A stretch of DNA of 64,000 bases from Variovorax sp. UMC13 (GTDB taxonomy: Bacteria; Pseudomonadota; Gammaproteobacteria; Burkholderiales; Burkholderiaceae_C). The DNA lies in contig NZ_LZZW01000019.1 of assembly GCF_014170375.1 (NCBI RefSeq), positions 1-64,000 on the forward strand, written 5' to 3'. Under the pieces are notes generated by a model that was not told the origin of the DNA, did not search any database, and was given only the letters and a program-made list of their open reading frames with translations. Each line of letters starts with the position of its first letter. Position 1 is the first letter of the stretch. Both the position numbers and the translations under genes were made by a program. Positions 26,093 to 34,766 of this stretch are shown here, in pieces.

Positions 26093-27355
26093 ATGACCGA
26101 CACCCCGATCCAATGGATCGCGGCAGCCATCTTCGCTGTCGCCCTGCTCCACACCTTCGCCGCCAAGCAGTTCGAGCGACTCTCCCATCGCCATCCCGCC
26201 CATGCCGGCCTGTTCCACCTGCTGGGCGAGGTCGAGGTCGTCTTCGGCTTCTGGGCGATCGTGCTGGTGCTGGCGATGGCCTTCGTCAGCGGCGGCACGC
26301 AGGCGCTGGACTATGCGGAATCGCGCAACTACACCGAGCCCCTGTTCGTCTTCGTGGTGATGGTGATCGCCGCGTCGCGGCCGGTGCTGCGCACGGTGAT
26401 GGCGAGCGTCGACACGCTGGCGCGGGTGCTGCCGGTGCCGACGCCGCTGGCCACCGCCTGGCTGGGCCTGGCCGCGGTGCCGCTGTTCGGCTCGCTGATC
26501 ACCGAGCCGGCCGCGATGACCATCGCCGCGCTCATGCTGGCGCCGCAGATCTTCCGGCCGGAGGTGCCCGAGCGCGTCAAGTACCTGGCCCTGGGCGTGC
26601 TGTTCGTGAACGTCTCGATCGGCGGCACGCTCACCTCCTATGCGGCACCGCCGGTGCTGATGGTCGCGACCACCTGGCAATGGGACAGCGCCTTCATGTT
26701 CGCCACCTTCGGCTGGAAGGCCGCGCTGGCGGTGCTGGTGAACGCCAGCGTCGCCGCCTTCGTGCTGCGCCACCATCTGCGCCCCGCGCCCGCGGCCCTG
26801 GACGGCGCAGCGGCCGAAACGCGCGTGCCGCCGACGGTGGTGGCCGTGCACGTGGGGCTGCTCGCGGGCGTGGTGCTGTTCGCGCATCACCCGGTGGTGT
26901 TCCTCGGGCTGTTCCTGATGTTCCTCGGCTTCACGCAGGCCTATGAGCGGCACCAGAGCCCGCTGATCATCAAGGAGGCGCTGCTGGTGGGCTTCTTCCT
27001 GGCCGGCCTGGTGGTGCTGGGCGGCATGCAGCAGTGGTGGCTGCAGCCCATCGTCTCGGGCCTGACGCCGGTGGCGCTGTTCCTCGGCGCGCTGGGCCTG
27101 ACCGCCATCACCGACAACGCCGCTCTGACCTACCTCGGTTCGCTGATTGTCGGCATCTCGGACGAGTCGAAATACATGCTGGTGGCCGGCGCGGTCGCGG
27201 GCGGTGGCCTGACGGTGATCGCCAACGCGCCCAATCCCGCCGGCATCGCCCTGCTCAAGCGGGGCTTTGCGGACGAGACGGTCGGCGCGGGCGGGCTGCT
27301 GCTCGGCGCGCTGGGGCCCACGGCGGTGGCCGCGGCCGCCTTCATGTTCCTCTGA
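26093..27355 (+). CDS. putative Na+/H+ antiporter family membrane protein
   Basis: The 420-residue integral membrane protein has about eleven helices. Distinctive segments are LFGSLITEPAAMTIAALML (polar TEPAA within a helix), FVNVSIGGTLTSYAAPPVLM, LTAITDNAALTYLGSLI and VIANAPNPAGIALLK. These paired re-entrant-like NxP/TDN motifs are seen in putative Na+/H+ antiporters (PF07399-type) and related ion transporters. The substrate is unproven. It converges on the MXKDX repeat gene. Confidence 0.8.
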   Translation: MTDTPIQWIAAAIFAVALLHTFAAKQFERLSHRHPAHAGLFHLLGEVEVVFGFWAIVLVLAMAFVSGGTQALDYAESRNYTEPLFVFVVMVIAASRPVLRTVMASVDTLARVLPVPTPLATAWLGLAAVPLFGSLITEPAAMTIAALMLAPQIFRPEVPERVKYLALGVLFVNVSIGGTLTSYAAPPVLMVATTWQWDSAFMFATFGWKAALAVLVNASVAAFVLRHHLRPAPAALDGAAAETRVPPTVVAVHVGLLAGVVLFAHHPVVFLGLFLMFLGFTQAYERHQSPLIIKEALLVGFFLAGLVVLGGMQQWWLQPIVSGLTPVALFLGALGLTAITDNAALTYLGSLIVGISDESKYMLVAGAVAGGGLTVIANAPNPAGIALLKRGFADETVGAGGLLLGALGPTAVAAAAFMFL

Positions 27356-27400
27356 CAAGGCGCTGAACCGCCGCGGGTGTGTTGCGGCGCTTTGGCGGCC

Positions 27401-27712
27401 TTACTTCTTCATGCCGTCCTTGGACATCGCGTCCTTCGACATCGCATCCTTGCCCATGGCGTCCTTGCCCATGGCATCCTTCTTCATGCCGTCCTTGGCC
27501 ATGCCGTCCTTAGCCATCGCGTCCTTGGCCATGCCGTCCTTGGCCATCGAATCCTTCTTCATCGCGTCCTTCTTCATGCCGTCCTTGGACATGCTGTCCT
27601 TCGACATCGAATCCTTGGCCATGCTGTCCTTGGCCATCTCGTCGGCGGCGAAGGCCGAGACCGAGCCGACGGCGATGAAGGCGGCGAGGAGGGTGGTGCT
27701 GAGCTTGTTCAT
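27401..27712 (-). CDS. Met-rich MXKDX pentapeptide-repeat secreted protein
   Basis: The 103-residue protein has a Sec signal peptide (about 1-23, AFAAD) followed by fifteen uninterrupted pentapeptides of the form M-X-K-D-X (X = A, S, K or G) and a terminal MKK. The mature protein is therefore about 20% Met, with regular Lys/Asp. It belongs to the named 'pentapeptide MXKDX repeat' family, whose function is unknown. It lies downstream of the YedY-like molybdoenzyme and cytochrome genes on the same strand, which suggests a possible role as an oxidisable Met reservoir. At DNA level the repeats are 15-base units. Confidence 0.9.
   Translation of the reverse strand: MNKLSTTLLAAFIAVGSVSAFAADEMAKDSMAKDSMSKDSMSKDGMKKDAMKKDSMAKDGMAKDAMAKDGMAKDGMKKDAMGKDAMGKDAMSKDAMSKDGMKK
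27411..27636 (-). repeat. tandem 15-bp coding repeats (MXKDX units)
   Basis: Fifteen contiguous 15-base units inside the pentapeptide gene vary mainly at codons 2 and 5. Such repeats can expand or contract by slippage, so copy number may differ between strains. Confidence 0.85.
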
Positions 27713-27817
27713 TTGGGTTTCCTTGATGTGATGAGAGCGTTTGTCGAGAGAGAGAAAAATGGCCGGGTTCGACAGGCCGCCGGCCGCGCGTTGCGGCAGT
27801 GCTGAGCTTCGGGTCGC

Positions 27818-28609
27818 TCAGCTCCCGCCGAACCAGTTGTAGCCCTGGTCTTCCCAGTAGCCGCCAGGGTTGGTGTTGGTGACGAAGATCGCCTTGATGT
27901 GCTTCGGGTTCTTGTAGCCCAGCTTGGTCGGCATGCGCAGCTTCATCGGGAAGCCGTACTTCGGTGGCAGCGGCTCGCCGTCGTAGCTCAGCGTGAGCAG
28001 GGTCTGCGGATGCAGCGCGGTCGGCATGTCGATGCTGGTGTAGTAGTCGTCGGCGCACTTGAAGCCGATGAACTTCGCGCTGGTGTCGGCGCCCACGCGG
28101 CGCAGGAAGTCGGCGAAGCGCACGCCGCCCCATTTGCCGATGGCGCTCCAGCCTTCCACGCAGATGTGGCGCGTGACCTGGTCCTGCTGCGGCATGGCGC
28201 GCAGTTCGGCCAGCGTCCATTGGCGCCTGTCGGCCACCAGGCCGGTCACTTCGAGCCGGTAGCTGTCCTCGTCGACCTCGCGCACCTCGCTCTCGCCGTA
28301 GAAGGCGTTGAAGGGGAAGGGCCGCGTGATCATCGATTCGGGATACGTGGGCGCAAGCTGCGTCGGGTCGAAGATCATCCCCTGCACCTTGTCGTTGAAG
28401 CGCGAGATGGTGTTGAGCGCGGCCTCGACGCCGGCGTTGTCGCTGATGCTGCAGCCGGTGAGCAGCGACAGGCCGCCCATCGTCAACGAGCGCGTGAGGA
28501 AGGCGCGGCGCGCGGGGTGTTCGACCTTGCGCTGGATCAGCTGCCGGGCTTCGGCCAGCGCGGCCTCGCTGTCGACGCCGATCAGCGGCAGGCGGCGGAG
28601 GATCTTCAT
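27818..28609 (-). CDS. YedY/MsrP-family molybdopterin-dependent oxidoreductase
   Basis: The 263-residue protein has a twin-arginine signal (RRAFLTR at 34-40) that is preceded by about 30 extra residues and ends near LLTGC, so it may also be lipidated. The sulfite-oxidase-type molybdopterin domain contains the Mo-coordinating Cys150 in RHICVEGWSAIGKW. It is shorter than E. coli MsrP (334 residues), and its partner is a b561-type cytochrome instead of YedZ/MsrQ, so the methionine sulfoxide reductase assignment is tentative. The start overlaps the cytochrome stop by 4 bases. Confidence 0.87.
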   Translation of the reverse strand: MKILRRLPLIGVDSEAALAEARQLIQRKVEHPARRAFLTRSLTMGGLSLLTGCSISDNAGVEAALNTISRFNDKVQGMIFDPTQLAPTYPESMITRPFPFNAFYGESEVREVDEDSYRLEVTGLVADRRQWTLAELRAMPQQDQVTRHICVEGWSAIGKWGGVRFADFLRRVGADTSAKFIGFKCADDYYTSIDMPTALHPQTLLTLSYDGEPLPPKYGFPMKLRMPTKLGYKNPKHIKAIFVTNTNPGGYWEDQGYNWFGGS

Positions 28610-29244
28610 GACGTCTTTCCTTTGGGCAGGCCGGCGCGGCCGCTGAGCATCGTGAGCAGGGTGCGGGGCACCAGCGCCACCATCACCAGGTGCAGCGCGA
28701 CGAAGCCGACCAGCGCGGCCATCGCGAAGAAATGGATGCGGCGCGCGAATTCATAGCCGCCCAACAGGTCGCGCAGGAACGCGAACTGCACCGACTTCCA
28801 CAGCACCAGGCCCGACAGCACCAGCAGCGCGATGTCGAGCATTACGAACAGGTAGGCCGCGCGCTGCACGCTGTTGTAGTGGCGCGGGTCGGCATGCGAG
28901 AGCCGGCCGTGCAGGGCCGCGAGCAGGTCCTGCCAGATGCCCCGGATCGACAGCGGGAAGAACTTGCGGAACAGCCGACGGCTGGCGATGTTGAGCGCCA
29001 GGTAGACCAGGCCGTTGGCCGCCAGCAGCCACATCGCCGCGAAATGCCACTGCAGCGCGCCGCCCAGCCAGCCGCCCAGCGTGAGGCCCTTGGGGATCTC
29101 GAAGGGGAAGAAGGGCGCGGCGTTGTAGATGCGCCAGCCGCTGGTCACCAGCACCAGCACCGCCAGCGCATTGAGCCAGTGGGCGATGCGCATCCACACC
29201 GGGTGGATCGGTGTGCGATCGGGGGTGGGGTGTCGGTCTTGCAT
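28606..29244 (-). CDS. cytochrome b561-type membrane subunit
   Basis: The 212-residue protein has four TM helices with candidate haem His residues in WMRIAHWLNALAV (about 22), LQWHFAAMW (about 67), and RRIHFFAMAALVGFVALHL (about 170 and 184), as in Ni/Fe-hydrogenase-type b cytochromes. It probably passes quinol electrons to the periplasmic molybdoenzyme encoded just downstream. A GTG at 29265 is an alternative start. It is divergent from the response regulator. Confidence 0.87.
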   Translation of the reverse strand: MQDRHPTPDRTPIHPVWMRIAHWLNALAVLVLVTSGWRIYNAAPFFPFEIPKGLTLGGWLGGALQWHFAAMWLLAANGLVYLALNIASRRLFRKFFPLSIRGIWQDLLAALHGRLSHADPRHYNSVQRAAYLFVMLDIALLVLSGLVLWKSVQFAFLRDLLGGYEFARRIHFFAMAALVGFVALHLVMVALVPRTLLTMLSGRAGLPKGKTS

Positions 29245-29342
29245 GGGGCGGATTGTTGGGCGCACCTGCTGGCCGAATCCTCACGAAGAGTTCAATAATT
29301 CGTGATAACTCCCGCGGCCCGATCGCCGCAAAATGGGCCGAC

Positions 29343-30068
29343 ATGGAAACCGCCAAACGCGTGCTGATCGTCGAGGACGATGCCCACATCGCCGAACTGC
29401 TGCGCCTGCACCTGCACGACGAGGGCTATGCCGTGACGCATGCGGCCGACGGCGATGCCGGGGCGCGCGAACTCGAGCGCGGCAGCTGGGACGCGCTGAT
29501 CCTCGACCTGATGCTGCCCGGCATCGACGGCCTCGAGATCTGCCGCCGCGCCCGCGCCATGACCCGCTACACGCCGATCATCATCACCAGCGCGCGCTCG
29601 AGCGAGGTGCATCGCATCCTCGGGCTGGAGCTGGGTGCCGACGACTACCTGGCCAAGCCCTTCTCGGTGCTGGAGCTGGTGGCGCGGGTGCGCGCGCTGC
29701 TGCGGCGCACCGAGGCGATGGCGCGCAACGCGCGCATGGAATCGGGCCGGCTCGCGCTCGGCAACCTGGACATCGACCCGGTGGCGCGCGAGGTGTGGGT
29801 CGACCGCAAGCCGATCGAGCTCACGCCGCGCGAGTTCGACCTGCTGTACTTCTTCGCGCGCCATCCGGGCCGGGTGTTCTCGCGGCTCGACCTGCTCAAC
29901 CAGGTCTGGGGCTACCAGCACGACGGCTACGAGCACACGGTCAACACGCACATCAACCGGCTGCGCATGAAGATCGAGGCCGACCCGGCCGAGCCGCGCC
30001 GCATCCTCACGGTCTGGGGGCGTGGCTACAAGCTGGCGCCCACCGACGCGCCGGAGGCCGCGGCATGA
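29343..30068 (+). CDS. OmpR-family response regulator
   Basis: The 241-residue protein has a receiver domain (acidic EDD at 11-13, phospho-acceptor Asp55 in LDLMLPG, conserved Lys in LAKPFS) and a C-terminal OmpR/PhoB winged helix (about 145-233; TPREFDLLYFFARHPGRVFSR and WGRGYK). It pairs with the kinase gene that overlaps it by 4 bases. The shared divergent gap with the cytochrome b561/molybdoenzyme genes makes them candidate targets. Confidence 0.93.
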   Translation: METAKRVLIVEDDAHIAELLRLHLHDEGYAVTHAADGDAGARELERGSWDALILDLMLPGIDGLEICRRARAMTRYTPIIITSARSSEVHRILGLELGADDYLAKPFSVLELVARVRALLRRTEAMARNARMESGRLALGNLDIDPVAREVWVDRKPIELTPREFDLLYFFARHPGRVFSRLDLLNQVWGYQHDGYEHTVNTHINRLRMKIEADPAEPRRILTVWGRGYKLAPTDAPEAAA

Positions 30069-31537
30069 CGACGGGCTTCGCCTCGGCCAGCCTCTCGCGT
30101 CGCTTGTCGGCGGTGTTCGCGGTGCTGCTGCTGGCCTGCTGCGGGGCTTCGGCCTGGCTGCAGTGGTCGGCCGGCGGGCGGCACGAGCAGGAGGTGACGC
30201 AGCGCCTGTCGATGGGCCTGGCGGCCCACATCGCGGGCAATGCCGCGCTGATGCGCGCCAACGGCCTCGACGACACGGCCGTGCATGCATTGTTCGACCA
30301 ATTGATGGCGGTCAACCCCAGCGTCGAGGTCTACCTGCTGGCCGCCGACGGCCGCATCGTCGCGCAGGCCGCGCCGCCGGGCCACCTCAAGCGCGACCTG
30401 GTCGACCTGGGGCCCATCCGCCGCCTGCTGGGCGGCGCGGCGCTGCCGGTGTTCGGCGACGATCCGCGCGGCGAGGGTGGGCGCAAGGTCTTCAGCGCCG
30501 CGCCGCTGCAGGCCGACGGGCGCGACACGGGCTATGTCTACGTGGTGCTGTCGGGCGAAGACCGCGAGGCCGTGGCCGCCAACGTCGCGGCCGGCAGCGT
30601 GATGCGCACCACGCTGTGGTCGATGGCGCTGGTCGCGCTGCTGGGCCTGGTGGCGGGGCTTTTTGCATTCCGGCTCATCACGCGGCCGCTGCGCGAACTG
30701 ACCGGGGCGGTGGAGCGCTTCGAGCGCGAGGGCGTGGCCGCACTGGAGCAGGCCACGCCCGCGCTCGACCGCGTGGCGCGCACGGGCGGCGAGATCGGCA
30801 TGCTGGGCCAGGCCTTCCAGAAGATGGCGCAGCGCATCGCCGAGCAGTGGCGCGAACTCACGGCGCAGGACCAGCAGAGGCGCGAGCTCTTCGCCAACAT
30901 CTCGCACGACCTGCGCACGCCGCTGACCTCGCTGCACGGCTACCTCGAGACGCTGCAGATGAAGGCCGACACGCTGGCGCCCGCCGAGCGCCGGCGCTAC
31001 CTGGAGATCGCGCTGGGCCAGAGCCGCAAGGTCGGCCGGCTGGCGCAGGAGCTGTTCGAGCTGGCGCGGCTGGAGTACGGCGTGGTCAAGCCCGAGAAGG
31101 AGCGCTTCGCGCTGGCCGACCTGGTGCAGGACGTGTTCCAGAAGTTCGAGCTCGCGGCCGAGGCGCGGCGCCAGCACCTGGTGGCCGACATCGCCCAGGG
31201 CCTGCCCGCGGTCCATGCCGACCTGGGCATGATCGAGCGCGTACTCACCAACCTGCTGGACAACGCGATCCGCCACACGCCCGAGGGCGGCGAGGTCCGG
31301 GTGCGCCTGTGGGGCGAGGGCGCGGGCATCCGCGTCGAGGTCAGCGACACCGGGCCGGGCGTGCCGCGCGAACTGGAGCCGGTGATCTTCACCCGGCCGG
31401 CCTTCGCTGCGGGGCGCCAGCGCGAGGGCGGGCTGGGCCTGATGATCGTCTGGCGCATCCTGCAGCTGCACGGCAGCGACATCCGGCTGGAGCCGCGCGA
31501 GGGTCGCGGCGCGGTCTTCACCTTCGGGCTGCAATAG
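30065..31537 (+). CDS. sensor histidine kinase
   Basis: The 490-residue kinase has TM1 at about 13-33, a periplasmic sensor domain of about 150 residues, TM2 at about 183-203, a HAMP domain, a HisKA domain with phospho-acceptor His281 in NISHDLRTPLTS, and an HATPase domain (N-box NLLDNAIRH, G1 SDTGPGVP, G2 GGLGLMI). The periplasmic part lacks Cys and resembles no sensor I recognise. It is translationally coupled to the response regulator. Confidence 0.92.
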   Translation: MTTGFASASLSRRLSAVFAVLLLACCGASAWLQWSAGGRHEQEVTQRLSMGLAAHIAGNAALMRANGLDDTAVHALFDQLMAVNPSVEVYLLAADGRIVAQAAPPGHLKRDLVDLGPIRRLLGGAALPVFGDDPRGEGGRKVFSAAPLQADGRDTGYVYVVLSGEDREAVAANVAAGSVMRTTLWSMALVALLGLVAGLFAFRLITRPLRELTGAVERFEREGVAALEQATPALDRVARTGGEIGMLGQAFQKMAQRIAEQWRELTAQDQQRRELFANISHDLRTPLTSLHGYLETLQMKADTLAPAERRRYLEIALGQSRKVGRLAQELFELARLEYGVVKPEKERFALADLVQDVFQKFELAAEARRQHLVADIAQGLPAVHADLGMIERVLTNLLDNAIRHTPEGGEVRVRLWGEGAGIRVEVSDTGPGVPRELEPVIFTRPAFAAGRQREGGLGLMIVWRILQLHGSDIRLEPREGRGAVFTFGLQ

Positions 31538-31554
31538 AGGAAGCGCGATTCTTC

Positions 31555-31592
31555 TTGACTTGGAGTGCGCTCGAACTTCGAGAATGCACGCC
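31555..31592 (+). promoter_or_regulatory. MerR-type promoter of the merR-aldo/keto reductase unit
   Basis: TTGACT (31557-31562) is followed by an imperfect dyad around GGAGTGCGCTCGAA and a -10-like GAGAAT (31580-31585). The dyad lies between the -35 and -10 elements, as in MerR-activated promoters. Transcription would start near the ATG at 31593, implying a leaderless message. Confidence 0.55.
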
Positions 31593-31991
31593 ATGGACTC
31601 TCCCCTCAGCATCGACGAGGTCTCGCGCCGCACCGGCCTCACGGCGCACACGCTGCGCTACTACGAACGCATCGGGCTCATCGCCCCCGTGACGCGCGCC
31701 GCCGGCGGCCAGCGCCGCTACGCGGCCGCGGACCTCGACTGGATCGCTTTCCTGCTGCGCCTGCGCGAGACCCGCATGCCGGTCGCCCGGATGCAGGAAT
31801 TCGCCACCCTGCGCAGCCAGGGCGATGCCACGGCCGCGCAACGGCGCCAGATGCTCGAGGCGCACCTGGCCGAGGTGCAGGCGTCCATCGCCGAGATGCA
31901 GCGCGCGGCCGGCATCCTGGCCGACAAGATCACGCACTACCGCGCCATCGAGCGCGGCCCTCTTTCATCGCAAAAGGAAAAAGCAGTATGA
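31593..31991 (+). CDS. MerR-family transcriptional regulator
   Basis: The 132-residue protein has an N-terminal winged HTH ([23 protein letters not shown] spans about 6-28, with the MerR Arg-Tyr-Tyr-Glu-Arg motif) and a long dimerisation helix. No C-terminal Cys cluster is present, so it is not a metal sensor of the MerR/CueR type. ATG at 31584 (9 bases upstream) is an alternative start but would overlap the -10. It is coupled by ATGA to the aldo/keto reductase it probably controls. Confidence 0.88.
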   Translation: MDSPLSIDEVSRRTGLTAHTLRYYERIGLIAPVTRAAGGQRRYAAADLDWIAFLLRLRETRMPVARMQEFATLRSQGDATAAQRRQMLEAHLAEVQASIAEMQRAAGILADKITHYRAIERGPLSSQKEKAV

Positions 31992-32971
31992 AGCAACGTT
32001 CCATCGGCCAGAGCGGCCTCCAGGTCGGGGCGCTTGGCCTCGGCTGCATGGGCATGTCGGAGTTCTATGGCGAGACCGACGACGCCCAGTCGCTGGCCAC
32101 GCTCGAACACGCGCTCGACGCGGGCGTGACCCTGTTCGACACCGCCGACGCCTACGGCTTCGGCGCCAACGAGGAACTGCTGGGCCGCTTCCTCCGGGGC
32201 AAGCGCGAGCGTGTCACGCTGGCCACCAAGTTCGGCCTGGTGCGCAAGCCCGGCAGTTACGAGCGCCGCGTCGACAACTCGCCGGCCTACATCCGCTCGG
32301 CCTGCGAGGCCTCGCTGCGCCGGATGGGCGTGGAGACCATCGACCTCTACTACATCCACCGGCTCAACCTCGAGACGCCGCTGGAGGACTCGATCGGCGC
32401 GCTGGCCGAGCTGGTGAAGGCCGGCAAGGTGCGCGCCATCGGGTTGTCGGAGGTCTCGCCCGCCACGCTGCGGCGCGCGGCGGCCCTGCACCCGATCGCC
32501 GCGGTCCAGAGCGAATACTCGCTGTGGACGCGCGACCCCGAGCAGGGCGTGCTGCAGGCTTGCCGCGAGGTGGGCGCGGCCTTCTGTGCCTACAGCCCGC
32601 TGGGCCGCGGCTTCCTCACCGGCCAGGTCACCAGTGATTCGCTCGACGCCAAGGACTTCCGCCGCTCCAACCCGCGCTTCGCCGAGGAGAACCTGCAGGG
32701 CAACCTGCGCATCGTCGAGACGGTCAAGGCGCTGGCGGCCGAGAAGGGCTGCACGCCGGCCCAGCTGGCGCTGGCCTGGCTGCTGGCGCAGGGCGAGGAC
32801 GTGATCCCGATTCCCGGCACCAAGCGCATCCGCTACCTCGACGACAACCTGGGCGCGCTGAAGGTGGCGCTGTCGGCCGAGGAACTGGCCCGCATCGGCG
32901 CGGCGCTGCCGATCGGCGTGGCGGCCGGCGGGCGCTATACCGAAGAGGGCATGAAGGGCTTGAACGCCTGA
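31988..32971 (+). CDS. aldo/keto reductase
   Basis: The 327-residue (beta/alpha)8 NADPH oxidoreductase belongs to the AKR11/13-like branch. It has an LGLGCMGMS start, the catalytic tetrad Asp-Tyr-Lys-His ([21 protein letters not shown]) and a C-terminal cofactor motif [14 protein letters not shown]. It reduces aldehydes or ketones; the physiological substrate is unknown. The paired MerR regulator suggests induction by a reactive carbonyl or electrophile. Confidence 0.93.
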   Translation: MKQRSIGQSGLQVGALGLGCMGMSEFYGETDDAQSLATLEHALDAGVTLFDTADAYGFGANEELLGRFLRGKRERVTLATKFGLVRKPGSYERRVDNSPAYIRSACEASLRRMGVETIDLYYIHRLNLETPLEDSIGALAELVKAGKVRAIGLSEVSPATLRRAAALHPIAAVQSEYSLWTRDPEQGVLQACREVGAAFCAYSPLGRGFLTGQVTSDSLDAKDFRRSNPRFAEENLQGNLRIVETVKALAAEKGCTPAQLALAWLLAQGEDVIPIPGTKRIRYLDDNLGALKVALSAEELARIGAALPIGVAAGGRYTEEGMKGLNA

Positions 32972-32981
32972 ACGACGCGGC

Positions 32982-34091
32982 TCAGCGCCCGCGCGCCGCC
33001 AGCTTGCGGTAGACCGTCGCCCGGCTGATGCCCAGCGCGCGCGCGGCCTCGGCCACGTTGCCGCGGGCGTCCTCGACCGCCTTGCGGATCAGCGCCGTTT
33101 CCACGTCGCGCAGCCGCGGGCGGGCGGGAGCGGGCGCCGCGCCGCGCGTCGGCAGTTCGGGCCAGGCTTGCAGGCGCAGGCCGGACCACAGCGGGACCTC
33201 GAGCGTGCCGTCGCGCCGGGCGGCGTCCCACAGCAACCCCGGTGGCAGCGCGAACAGCGTGTCGGCGCTCGGTGCCGCGCCGGCGCGCAGCGGCGCGTTC
33301 AGCATCTGCCGCGCCGCCGCGTTGGCCGCCAGCACGCGCGCATCGGCGTCGAGCGCCAGCAGCCCTTCGGAGTCGTCGCCGCTGGCGCAGCCGGGCCAGT
33401 TCAGGCGCAGCAGCAGCGCGTGCGGCTGGGCGCGCACCAGCGCGTTCTCGATGCTGCGCGCCGAGCCGGCCGCCAGGTGCCGGAGCTCGGGCCGTTCGGC
33501 CGCGTGCACGCCGGTCAGGTCGAGCATGCCGATGCAGTCGCCCTGCGGCCCGAACAGCGGCGCGCCCGCGCAGCTGTAGATGCCGGTGTCGTCGAAGAAG
33601 TGTTCGGCGCGGTGCAGCCACACCGGCACCTGCTCGGCCAGCGCGGCGCCGATGGCCGAGGTGCCGATGGCGCGCTCCGACAGGTCGACGCCCACGCGGC
33701 CGATGTCGCGCGCGCGGCCTGCGGCGTCGTCGCTGCCGCCCGGCAGCGCGCCGACCTCGATCACCAGGCCGTCGGCATCGGTCAGCAGCGCGAAGTAGCG
33801 CGTGTCGGCGATGGCGCGCGAAAGCCGCTCCAGCACCGGGCGCGCCGCGCCCAGCAGCGCCTGGTGGCGCTCGTCGGCGTCGCGTTGGGCGGTGCGCGCG
33901 ACCGGCTCGAAGCTCAGCCGCTGCTGCGGCCGGTGGCCGGCCGCCAGGCAGCGCCGCCAGGAGCGCAGCAGCCAGGGTTCGACCGGCGTGGCCAGGGCCA
34001 CATCCTCGCCATGGATGCACTGCCGCCGCGCCTGGGCGATGGCCTGGAGTCGGCTGCCGTCGCGGGGGGAATGGGCGGGGGTGGTGAGCAT
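32982..34091 (-). CDS. GAF-Fis transcriptional regulator (AcoR-like, no AAA+ domain)
   Basis: The 369-residue protein has an N-terminal GAF-like sensor domain (about 55-215; GAPLFGPQGDCIGMLDLTG), a PAS-like segment (about 225-290), and a C-terminal Fis HTH (about 325-367; VAEAARALGISRATVYRKL). AcoR-type activators have a central sigma-54 AAA+ domain with a GAFTGA motif; it is absent here. The protein may therefore act as a DNA-binding regulator independent of sigma-54. It is divergent from the CO-dehydrogenase-like operon, its probable target. Confidence 0.85.
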   Translation of the reverse strand: MLTTPAHSPRDGSRLQAIAQARRQCIHGEDVALATPVEPWLLRSWRRCLAAGHRPQQRLSFEPVARTAQRDADERHQALLGAARPVLERLSRAIADTRYFALLTDADGLVIEVGALPGGSDDAAGRARDIGRVGVDLSERAIGTSAIGAALAEQVPVWLHRAEHFFDDTGIYSCAGAPLFGPQGDCIGMLDLTGVHAAERPELRHLAAGSARSIENALVRAQPHALLLRLNWPGCASGDDSEGLLALDADARVLAANAAARQMLNAPLRAGAAPSADTLFALPPGLLWDAARRDGTLEVPLWSGLRLQAWPELPTRGAAPAPARPRLRDVETALIRKAVEDARGNVAEAARALGISRATVYRKLAARGR

Positions 34092-34264
34092 CTTGGGGTG
34101 AGGCGGAACGGTGGCGTGGGAGGACGGACCGGGGCCCGCTGTTCCATTTTGAGAATTTCGCGGTCGACCTGCAAGCGGCAAGGGTTTTGCCTAGGATGGT
34201 GGCCACCTCCGGCGCCCAAGATGCCATTCGCCGAACCAGCCATTCCTTCCACGGAGACAGCCAC

Positions 34265-34756
34265 ATGCAGGTATCTTTCACCGTCAACGGCCGCGCGGCC
34301 ACGGTCGACGCCCCGCCCAACACCTTCCTCGTGCACGCGATCCGCGAGCACCTGCACCTGACCGGCACCCATGTGGGCTGCGACACCGCCCAGTGCGGCG
34401 CCTGCACCGTGCACGTGAACGGCCGCGCGATCAAGTCCTGCAACGTGCTGGTGGCCCAGGTGGCCGGCGCCGAGATCACCACCATCGAGGGCGTGGCCGA
34501 GGCCGACGGCACCATGCACCCGATGCAGGCGGCCTTCAAGGAGTGCCACGGCCTGCAGTGCGGCTTCTGCACCCCGGGCATGGTGATGAGCGCCATCGAC
34601 CTGTGCACCTACCACCCGAACGCGAGCGAGACCGAGGTCCGCGCGCTGCTCGACGGCAACCTGTGCCGCTGTACCGGCTACCAGAACATCGTCAAGGCCG
34701 TGCAGTTGGGCGGCAAGAACATGACCGCGGCGGCTGCCAAGCCCGTCACGGCCTGA
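34265..34756 (+). CDS. coxS: molybdenum hydroxylase small (2Fe-2S) subunit
   Basis: The 163-residue protein has two [2Fe-2S] clusters: a plant-ferredoxin type (Cys39, 44, 47, 59) and an all-helical type (Cys99, 102, 134, 136; GFCTPG and CRCTGYQ). It transfers electrons from the Mo site to FAD in CO dehydrogenase/xanthine dehydrogenase-family enzymes. It is the first gene of the S-L-M operon; 10 bases separate it from the large subunit. The symbol is by family, not proof of CO oxidation. Confidence 0.92.
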   Translation: MQVSFTVNGRAATVDAPPNTFLVHAIREHLHLTGTHVGCDTAQCGACTVHVNGRAIKSCNVLVAQVAGAEITTIEGVAEADGTMHPMQAAFKECHGLQCGFCTPGMVMSAIDLCTYHPNASETEVRALLDGNLCRCTGYQNIVKAVQLGGKNMTAAAAKPVTA

Positions 34757-34766
34757 GGAGCCGGCC

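Noticed and set aside
27356..27400. Intrinsic terminator between the antiporter-like gene and the MXKDX gene
   Set aside because: Only a weak CGCCGC/GCGGCG pairing without a T-tract was found.
27401..27712. CRISPR-like or satellite array of 15-bp repeats
   Set aside because: The units are contiguous without spacers and in frame, encoding the MXKDX pentapeptides after a signal peptide.
27818..28609. Definite MsrP (methionine sulfoxide reductase) assignment
   Set aside because: The protein is shorter and its partner is a b561-type cytochrome rather than MsrQ, so the substrate remains open.
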